From: JBCBST01 sp039819115
GTDB taxonomy: Bacteria > Bacteroidota > Rhodothermia > Balneolales > Balneolaceae
Assembly: GCA_039819115.1 (NCBI GenBank)
Contig: JBCBST010000100.1
Location: 1-11,987, forward strand
Length of the DNA: 11,987 nucleotides
Direction of reading: 5' to 3'
Shown: positions 6,176 through 11,987 of the stretch, in pieces
Layout of the letters: each line of letters begins with the position of its first letter
How positions within the stretch are numbered: the stretch's first letter is position 1
Program-made: the position numbers and the translations under genes
Notes under the pieces: model-generated
The model's database searches: none
Told to the model about the DNA's origin: nothing
What the model saw: the letters and a program-made list of their open reading frames with translations, nothing else

Positions 6176-7657
6176 ATGAATCTGCCTAAAAGACTCATTA
6201 TAGGTATTGGGATGTGTACAGGTATACTACTTGTAGCAGGAGCGATGAATTACCATCAGGTAAGTAAAAGCAGCAATCAACTGGAACAGTCGGGTGAGAA
6301 ATTTGAGGACCTGATTGAGCATGAATTACCACAGCTCAGGGAACTCGAAAAACTCGCCAACAAAAGTCTGGATTACAGGATGACCGTTCTGGTCATTATC
6401 TCTACACCGGCAGGAAGAGAAAGGGAGATGCTGGCCAGCGAATTGTCGATTAAAAAAGAAGCCGCGGTTGCATCGTATCGTGAATTCGAACAGCTACTCC
6501 ATGGTACCGATGCTTTTGCCTATTTAGAACGACTAAATGAAAAATGGGATGAATGGAATGCCATTGTAGCCGATATCTATACCACGTCTAACGAGGGAGA
6601 CTACGAACTGGCACGAAGCAAACAGCTGGAATTTTGTGAACCCACGTTTGCAGCCTACCAGGAGATACTTGACGAAACCAAGACGTTTTTTATCAACAAG
6701 CAGAATGTGGCAAACCAGGAGGTACTGACATCCTTAACCAACTCGAGTTCAAGCCTGGAGTTTATCATTCTGGTTATCACTGCTATTTCGTTAATAGCAA
6801 TGACGTTCTCCGGTTTTTGGATTTACAGGATGATTAAAGGTCCCGTTTTAGATGTCATATCCCAGGTTCAAAACGGTTCTGAGCAAAACCTGGCTTCATC
6901 AGCAGAACTTTCCTCTTCTTCTGAACAGCTGGCTATAGGAGCTGGGTTACAAGCCGAGGCCATTGAGCATATTGTAAACAACCTTCGGGAAGTGACCGGC
7001 GGTGCAGAAATTAATACCGAGAAGGCATCTCAGGCCGATCAAAAAATGCATGCCGAAGTTGGTATTGCGCTTTCCGACACTAAGCATAAAATGACCGAAG
7101 TATCTGCACTAATCAGCGATGCCGTTTCTAATAGTAACGAGACCCTTAAGATTATCGGAAGCATTGAAGAAGTGGCATTTCAAACCCATTTGTTAGCATT
7201 AAATGCTGCAATTGAGGCCGCCCGGGCAGGGGAGGCTGGAAAAGGGTTTGCGGTAGTGGCTGATGAGGTATCTCAGCTTGCAAAAAAAGCATCAGAAGCA
7301 GCTGCCCTGAGCAGAGACCGGATAGAAACGACCTGGAAATCAGTTACTGAAATACAGGATAAAAAAGAGAAAGTGACGTTGTCTTTGGAGCAAAGCGAAC
7401 ACTCTGCATCTGAGATATCCGAATTGCTTTCAGAAATTTCAGAAGCTTCGGATAAGCAACGGGGAGAACTGAAAATAACGAGTGAAGAAGTGTCAAAAAT
7501 TGAATCTGTGATCAACGAGAATTCGTCGGTTGCAGAACAGTCATCGGCTTCTGCTCAGCAACTAAATAGTATATCACTGGAATTGTTGAATACTGTTAAG
7601 TCGGCTACAGCATTCGTCGGAAATACAGAAGGCGATAAAAGCACCTTAGCGGCCTGA
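6176..7657 (+). CDS. Methyl-accepting chemotaxis protein (transmembrane chemoreceptor)
   Basis: 493 residues with classic chemoreceptor order. TM1 is at about 7-24, and the periplasmic region at about 25-194 is helical with heptad-like spacing, consistent with a 4HB_MCP four-helix-bundle sensor. TM2 is at about 195-217. A short HAMP-like segment follows (IKGPVLDVISQV), then a long cytoplasmic coiled coil. The signalling tip is at 333-371: VAFQTHLLALNAAIEAARAG then GKGFAVVADEVSQLAKK. The descending helix contains the canonical stretch NSSVAEQSSASAQQLNS (449-465). The tip carries His338 where the usual motif has Asn (QTN), and Ser366 where most have Arg (EVR). There is no C-terminal CheR-binding pentapeptide. 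It should couple through CheW to CheA, but no che gene lies in the window. The ligand is unknown. Single-gene unit, divergent from the small membrane pair. Confidence 0.95.
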   Translation: MNLPKRLIIGIGMCTGILLVAGAMNYHQVSKSSNQLEQSGEKFEDLIEHELPQLRELEKLANKSLDYRMTVLVIISTPAGREREMLASELSIKKEAAVASYREFEQLLHGTDAFAYLERLNEKWDEWNAIVADIYTTSNEGDYELARSKQLEFCEPTFAAYQEILDETKTFFINKQNVANQEVLTSLTNSSSSLEFIILVITAISLIAMTFSGFWIYRMIKGPVLDVISQVQNGSEQNLASSAELSSSSEQLAIGAGLQAEAIEHIVNNLREVTGGAEINTEKASQADQKMHAEVGIALSDTKHKMTEVSALISDAVSNSNETLKIIGSIEEVAFQTHLLALNAAIEAARAGEAGKGFAVVADEVSQLAKKASEAAALSRDRIETTWKSVTEIQDKKEKVTLSLEQSEHSASEISELLSEISEASDKQRGELKITSEEVSKIESVINENSSVAEQSSASAQQLNSISLELLNTVKSATAFVGNTEGDKSTLAA

Positions 7658-8140
7658 TAAGACCGAACGGACGTTTTTTCGTACCTCAGATAAGGGTAGG
7701 GTAATCGGGTTCTGTTTTGTTTTGAATCACGAATCGGGTTACTCCTCCCCGTATTCACTCCGTGATGGGTATGGTATGAATAGTGAACCCAGCGGGTTCC
7801 GGGTTAGCTGCACAATCAGCAGCAAACAGGATGAGATTAGTTGTATTCCAGGGGAGTACAAATCCGCTCACCAGCGCGCCAAACCAATTAGCTACAACGA
7901 TATCATTTGATCATTCAGTTTAGATGTTCAGGTCTCATGGTGAGTTATAGGGAGCCGATGCATTAATCAAAACAGCAAAAGAGGCGATAATCAGGGATAG
8001 TCGCTTCATGAACAGGTATTGAGTTGAGCAGGATTAAAAATGTACAGGCATTTTTTAGGATTAGAAAAAAACTGTTTTCGAGGCTACATTACAGGAAACA
8101 GATATTCGGTCTTTTTAGAGTTAATTAGGTTTCGCTATTT
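7658..8140. other. Gene-poor intergenic region with small repeats
   Basis: 483 bp with no convincing intact gene. It holds a direct repeat AATCGGGTT (7703-7711 and 7732-7740), an inverted repeat ATCACG/CGTGAT (7726-7731 and 7761-7766), and a tight hairpin GAACCC-AGC-GGGTTC (7785-7799). On the minus strand a signal-peptide-like fragment lies at 7935-8009. The plus-strand open frame at 7722-7910 (62 codons) and a minus-strand open stretch over the same area do not resemble proteins I know. Decayed gene sequence is the likeliest explanation. The last 100 bp before 8141 are AT-rich and should contain the promoter of the propeller kinase. Confidence 0.5.
7935..8009 (-). pseudogene. Orphan signal-peptide fragment, possible 5' remnant of a secreted-protein gene
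   Basis: From ATG at 8007-8009 the minus strand encodes 24 residues: KR at positions 2-3, the hydrophobic core LSLIIASFAVLI, and an AxA-type cleavage site (ASA), followed by five residues and TGA. This is a textbook type I signal peptide with nothing behind it. The sequence beyond has stops in all frames at short intervals. I infer a truncated or decayed gene for an exported protein, divergent from the propeller kinase. A chance open frame or a genuinely tiny peptide is also possible. Confidence 0.35.
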
Positions 8141-11122
8141 ATGAGATTGGGTTTATGGGTCCTCATCATGTGTTCGCTGTGTACACATGGGATGGCTCAG
8201 AAATATAACATCAAGACGTTTACCGTCAATGACGGACTACCTTCAAATCAGGTGTTTGATATCGAATTTGACAGGTATGGATACGTGTGGTTTGGTACAG
8301 CTGATGGGTTAGCCCGGTATAACGGAAAAGAGTACAAAGTCTTTGGTTTAGCTGAGGGCCTTCGGGATGAGTTTGTGAATGATATTTTCTTTGATTCCGA
8401 TGAACGACTCTGGCTGGCCACAGCAGGAAGAGGGCTCGCATTATTAGAGAATGACGGTTTTACATACAAGCACCGCTTTTCGGTGTTAGACGAATTCGAG
8501 ATTCTACAGGTACGGTTACTGGACCGGGATACGTACGTTTTTTCAACCTTTGGAGATGGACTACTCATTTGGGAAAACGAGGCTCTTATCCAGCTTACGG
8601 TAAAGGATGGATTACCATCCAATGATGTATATGGCACTCTGCTCGTTGATGAACTTCTGTTTATTAATACGGTTAATGGATTGGCGCGATATAATCTGGA
8701 AACAAAAGAATTGGATGAACTGAGACCTGAGGCGGGAGTCCGATACATTTTTTCCGGTTTTGTGACTCAAGATGAAGAGATTTGGTTTGGAACAGAATTC
8801 GGAATTGAAGTATACACTTCTGACGGGCGCTTTTTAAAAGCCATTCGAGAACTGGGAGGGATAGAACTTGAATCTGTATTCACGGTATCTCAGGACAGGT
8901 GGGGTGCTATGTGGATTGGGACACGAGAGAAAGGAGTGATTATTCAGGATAAAGGAAAAACTCTTCATCTCACTAAACGAAACGGGTTACAGGGTAATTA
9001 TGTGACCGAGCTGGAAATGGATCCAAAAGGAAATATATGGATCGGAACAGATGGCACCGGGCTGGCCGTATTGAAAGATATTGTATTTCGTATATATGAT
9101 AATGCTACGATTTCCGGTTTTGAAAACGTATACGGTATCTACCAGGACTCAAAACAGCGGATCTGGATTGGCTCAGATGGAGTGCTGTATCGTAAGGATG
9201 GAGAAGGTGAGTTTACCCCATTTCGTATCCCGGATTCCATTTCATTCCAGGACGAAATCTGGGATATCGAAGAATTACCCAATGGAAACATACTCTTACT
9301 AACCGGTTCTTTTCGACTTATTGAGTTTAATGGTCGTTCCTTTTTCAATTCTGATCGATTCCGTGAAATCGCAGATACCGCATACATCAACCGGATGTTG
9401 ATTGATCATAATGACCGGGTTTGGCTGGGAACCCACAATGGTCTTATCGCTTTGGATGGGGAATCGGCGCGTACATTCAGGTTAAGCAATACGTTTGTAG
9501 GAAATATTGTCGTCTCCTTATTCGAAGATTCCAAGGGGACCATTTGGGTGGGTACCGAATCCGGAATATCAAAAATCGAAGGAGATTCTGTACGTACCTT
9601 TACTCCGGATAATGGATTGTTGGGGTATAGTGTGCTCGATATGACGGAAGATCAGTTTGGGAATATCTGGGTTGGAACAAATCTGGGAATTTCCATTTTT
9701 GAAAACGGGGACCTGGATAATGAACCCATTAATGTGGAACGGGATATTCCATTCCGAAAAGAAACGATGTTTTTAGAAGATGATGGTTCCGGAGGTATCT
9801 GGCAGGGCACGAATAGCGGGTTAAACTACTTTGATATCCGCGATTTTCCACGTGATGGGGGCCTCAAACCTATTCATTTTAGTTTCTCGGAATTGGGGTC
9901 CGGATTAGAATTCTCAGGAAATGCGTCACTCTTTGCCAATAACGAGGTTTTGATGGGATCGATTGGAAGAGGCTTGGTAGAAGCTACGATTTCCAGCGCT
10001 ACATTAGAGCGTATTGAGCGATCCGCACCAGAGGTATTCTTACGATCGATTGTGGCAAACCGGGAACCATTAGATGGTATTGGTGATCAGAAAGTCCGGT
10101 TAAACGCCAATCAAAATAATCTCACGTTCCATTTTGATCACGATGATTTTGTGTTTACGAATCGAATAAAATTTCGATACCGGCTGATGGGGGAAGAAAC
10201 CTGGCAATCAGCATTCGATATTTCGGAAGTAAGTTATACCGACCTGGATCCAGGGAGATATCAATTTCAAATTCAGGCCAAATCCACCCGGTCTGAATAT
10301 GGACCCATTACCAGCTCGGTGACCTATGTTGTACCGAAACCGTTTCAGCAAACCGTGTGGTATTATCTGCTCATTATTGGACTAGTGGTAGTGGCTACGT
10401 TTATTGGGTATCGGGTCAGGTTTACACAAATGAAGAAAAAAGAACTCCAGAAATTGGTTGATGAACGTACGCACTACCTGCAAGTGGCACTTGAAGAAAA
10501 GGAGATCCTCGTAAAAGAAATCCATCACAGGGTTAAAAATAACCTGGCGGTGGTTTCCAGTTTATTGGAGTTAAGGGCTATGGATTCTAAAGGTGCAAGC
10601 TTCGAGGAACTGGTCAAAGAGAGTCAAAGCCGGATTAAAAGCATTGGTTTGATTCATGAATTGCTCTACCAGAATAAAAACCTGTCGCGCATCAACTTTA
10701 AGGATTACCTGGGGCAGTTATTGCCTTCTTTAGAAGAGGCCGCAAACTTTTTCGATAAAGAAATTGCCTTAATAACCGAGCTTGATAGCTTTGATTTGCC
10801 TATTACCCAGGCTGTACCCCTGGGGCTTATCGTGAATGAAAGTGTGACCAATGCATATGAACATGCCTTTGTAGGACGCGATTCAGGGTGCATTAAACTG
10901 ATTGCAAAGGTTGATAATGACCGTGTTACCGTAGTCATAAAAGATGATGGGATTGGTAACTCCTCCCAAGAGAACGATGAACATGAGCAATCAATGGGGC
11001 TCACTCTGGTTAATATGCTGGCACAGCAGTTGTGCGCAGATTACGAGCGTTCAAGTGATAACGGTACCACAATGACGATTTCATTTGCCCTGGATTTTTC
11101 CGATGTAGAGCGCCTTCCTTAA
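8141..11122 (+). CDS. Periplasmic beta-propeller sensor histidine kinase (Reg_prop/Y_Y_Y/HisKA_2)
   Basis: 993 residues. The signal peptide is residues 1-20 (ending GMAQ). A large periplasmic propeller, about 24-640, shows at least ten W-x-G/A-T/S blades (YVWFGTADGLARY, RLWLATAGRGLALL, NIWIGTDGTGLAVL, TIWVGTESGISKI, NIWVGTNLGISIF and others). 'DGL(P)xN'-type loops recur, as in two-component regulator propellers. A Y_Y_Y beta domain (about 655-732: NNLTFHFDHDDFVF, IKFRYRLMG, YQFQIQA) precedes one TM (about 740-760) and a short coiled coil. The kinase core is HisKA_2: phosphoacceptor His795 in KEIHHRVKNNL, N box Asn899/Asn904 in NESVTNAYEHAF, G1 DDGIG (935-939) and the glycine-containing MGLTLVNML. 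All catalytic elements look intact. No receiver or response-regulator gene is adjacent, so the partner is unknown. Propeller kinases of this type often sense polysaccharide products, but nothing nearby indicates a ligand. No Shine-Dalgarno; the start is set by the signal peptide. Confidence 0.94.
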   Translation: MRLGLWVLIMCSLCTHGMAQKYNIKTFTVNDGLPSNQVFDIEFDRYGYVWFGTADGLARYNGKEYKVFGLAEGLRDEFVNDIFFDSDERLWLATAGRGLALLENDGFTYKHRFSVLDEFEILQVRLLDRDTYVFSTFGDGLLIWENEALIQLTVKDGLPSNDVYGTLLVDELLFINTVNGLARYNLETKELDELRPEAGVRYIFSGFVTQDEEIWFGTEFGIEVYTSDGRFLKAIRELGGIELESVFTVSQDRWGAMWIGTREKGVIIQDKGKTLHLTKRNGLQGNYVTELEMDPKGNIWIGTDGTGLAVLKDIVFRIYDNATISGFENVYGIYQDSKQRIWIGSDGVLYRKDGEGEFTPFRIPDSISFQDEIWDIEELPNGNILLLTGSFRLIEFNGRSFFNSDRFREIADTAYINRMLIDHNDRVWLGTHNGLIALDGESARTFRLSNTFVGNIVVSLFEDSKGTIWVGTESGISKIEGDSVRTFTPDNGLLGYSVLDMTEDQFGNIWVGTNLGISIFENGDLDNEPINVERDIPFRKETMFLEDDGSGGIWQGTNSGLNYFDIRDFPRDGGLKPIHFSFSELGSGLEFSGNASLFANNEVLMGSIGRGLVEATISSATLERIERSAPEVFLRSIVANREPLDGIGDQKVRLNANQNNLTFHFDHDDFVFTNRIKFRYRLMGEETWQSAFDISEVSYTDLDPGRYQFQIQAKSTRSEYGPITSSVTYVVPKPFQQTVWYYLLIIGLVVVATFIGYRVRFTQMKKKELQKLVDERTHYLQVALEEKEILVKEIHHRVKNNLAVVSSLLELRAMDSKGASFEELVKESQSRIKSIGLIHELLYQNKNLSRINFKDYLGQLLPSLEEAANFFDKEIALITELDSFDLPITQAVPLGLIVNESVTNAYEHAFVGRDSGCIKLIAKVDNDRVTVVIKDDGIGNSSQENDEHEQSMGLTLVNMLAQQLCADYERSSDNGTTMTISFALDFSDVERLP

Positions 11123-11884
11123 TCAGCTGTTTTTGGCCTTAAACCGAGTTATAAAATCCTTAGTGAAGTCGGAGAGTACCAGTCTTCCGCTTATTTCGGC
11201 CCTTTTCTCCAGCAAGATATCCCATTCTTCGGTACCCTCCCAAAGTACTGCTTTGAGTTCTCGCATAGCTTCCGGGCTGCTCTTAGCCAACTGACGAGCC
11301 AATCCATTAACCGCTTCATCTAATTCCTCGGTGGTTGAGAAGAGCTTGTTGAATAAGCCGGCTGAGTGGGCATATGCAGCATCGTACCAGTTCGCAGCAT
11401 CCACTGCCATAGCAGAAAATGTTGAGGTTCCCACCTTACGTTCAACAGCAGGACCAACTACGAACGGACCGATTCCAAGCGCCAGTTCACTTAGTTTTAT
11501 AGATGCCTGCGTTTGGGCAAAAGTGTAATCACCTGCAGAGGCAATTCCGATTCCACCACCTACGGCTTTTCCATGAACGCGAACAATTACCAGTTTTGGG
11601 CAGGTTCGGATGGCATTGAGTACCAGTGCAAAACCCATGAAGAATTGTTTTCCTGTGGTATAGTCTTCTATAGCGATGAGTTCATCAAAAGATGCCCCCG
11701 CACAAAAGGCTCCCTCGCCTTTACTTCGAATTACAAGTACGTTCGATTCAGGATTCTTACCAGCTTGGGTGATCGTATCGGCCAGTTCCCGGAGTAGAGC
11801 ACCAGGTAGTGAATTTCCTTTGGGATGATAAAACTCAATCGTGGATATATTTTCTTCGATCGTATGGGTAATGGTTCCGGACAT
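11123..11884 (-). CDS. Enoyl-CoA hydratase/isomerase (crotonase) family protein
   Basis: 253 residues, normal length for the family. The first oxyanion-hole segment is GEGAFCAGASFDEL (residues 57-69) and the second HGKAVGGGIGIASAGDY (104-120), so acyl-CoA binding and enolate stabilisation are preserved. Glu133 in KLSELALGIGP corresponds to the first catalytic Glu of rat mitochondrial hydratase (Glu144). The second (Glu164) appears to be replaced by a small residue in VGTSTFSAMAVDAA, by my alignment by eye. This leaves hydratase, isomerase or another crotonase activity open; fatty-acid or branched-chain CoA metabolism is the likely setting. No beta-oxidation gene is adjacent. Its stop abuts, with no gap, the stop of the propeller kinase. 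The start ATG (11882-11884) lacks a Shine-Dalgarno. A heptamer repeat lies 21 bp upstream. Confidence 0.92.
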   Translation of the reverse strand: MSGTITHTIEENISTIEFYHPKGNSLPGALLRELADTITQAGKNPESNVLVIRSKGEGAFCAGASFDELIAIEDYTTGKQFFMGFALVLNAIRTCPKLVIVRVHGKAVGGGIGIASAGDYTFAQTQASIKLSELALGIGPFVVGPAVERKVGTSTFSAMAVDAANWYDAAYAHSAGLFNKLFSTTEELDEAVNGLARQLAKSSPEAMRELKAVLWEGTEEWDILLEKRAEISGRLVLSDFTKDFITRFKAKNS

Positions 11885-11904
11885 GGGTAGAGGTTGGTTT
11901 ATTT

Positions 11905-11938
11905 AGTAGTCAGTAGTCAGTAGTCAGTAGTCAGTAGT
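11905..11938. repeat. Heptanucleotide tandem repeat (AGTAGTC)n upstream of the crotonase gene
   Basis: Four perfect AGTAGTC units (11905-11911, 11912-11918, 11919-11925, 11926-11932) are followed by a truncated fifth, AGTAGT (11933-11938). On the minus strand the tract is directly followed by an AT-rich TAAATAAA near the expected -10 of the crotonase gene, so a change in copy number could alter promoter spacing. Heptameric short tandem repeats are also known as dispersed intergenic elements in some bacteria, so it may have no effect on this gene. Confidence 0.85.
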
Positions 11939-11987
11939 AAGTGAGGTTTTATCTTGAGTTTAGAATGGCTGATTTGAAACTGTGAAG

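Noticed and set aside
7660..7686. Possible terminator after the MCP gene (GAACGGACGTTTTTTCG)
   Set aside because: There is a run of six T, but the stem before it is short and interrupted, so I do not call it.
7760..7905. Minus-strand open stretch translating to ...NWFGALVSGFVLPWNTTNLI...
   Set aside because: It is semi-hydrophobic and protein-like for about 48 codons but has no start codon in frame after the preceding stop, and I could not match it to a family. It may be part of the decayed sequence noted for the gap.
7722..7910. Plus-strand 62-codon frame
   Set aside because: Unremarkable composition, no start signal, no recognisable motif, and repeats within it; most likely chance.
1..11987. 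Defence island, mobile element, CRISPR or biosynthetic cluster
   Set aside because: No transposase, integrase, Cas, restriction or toxin-antitoxin gene, no CRISPR-type repeat, and no terminal repeats. The window is mainly sensory and envelope genes.

Overview
The window (about 12 kb, moderate GC) looks like ordinary chromosome from a motile member of the Bacteroidota/Balneolota side of the FCB group. This is inferred from gene content, not from a marker gene. The support is a two-component-propeller histidine kinase, a membrane hybrid kinase fused to an AraC-type regulator, lipid-anchored secreted proteins, an S41 peptidase lipoprotein and mostly absent Shine-Dalgarno sequences. A methyl-accepting chemotaxis protein (MCP) favours a motile lineage such as Balneolota over typical non-flagellated Bacteroidota. 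I see no rRNA, tRNA, CRISPR array, insertion sequence or phage gene.

Layout, left to right. (1) The 3' end of a DoxX-family membrane protein gene overlaps by 4 bp a small lipoprotein gene with a predicted CBM-like Ig-fold (1-659, +). (2) A SAP + DUF6434 protein (minus) converges on it with a 26-bp overlap. (3) A lipoprotein S41 peptidase (1455-2921, +) converges on a 693-aa membrane hybrid histidine kinase/receiver/AraC protein (2937-5018, minus). The kinase's upstream region carries an unusual set of AATCTGGT repeats and a palindrome. (4) A two-gene minus-strand unit of small membrane proteins follows (5326-5902). Its second gene is interrupted by one in-frame TAA and ends in a hairpin. (5) Divergent from this unit is an MCP (6176-7657, +). 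(6) A 483-bp stretch has no convincing gene, only a signal-peptide-like fragment on the minus strand. (7) A 993-aa periplasmic-propeller sensor kinase with a HisKA_2 core follows (8141-11122, +). It abuts, with zero spacing, a minus-strand enoyl-CoA hydratase/isomerase (11123-11884), whose upstream region contains a heptanucleotide tandem repeat.

How they work together: most of the window is environmental sensing (two large membrane kinases and a chemoreceptor) plus cell-envelope lipoproteins and small membrane proteins. Genes are mostly single transcription units, alternately convergent and divergent; only DoxX-lipoprotein and the two small membrane proteins look like operons. I found no clear defence, mobile or biosynthetic system. 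The points most worth checking are the nonsense-interrupted small membrane gene, the repeat cluster upstream of the AraC-fused kinase, and the heptamer tract next to the enoyl-CoA hydratase start.
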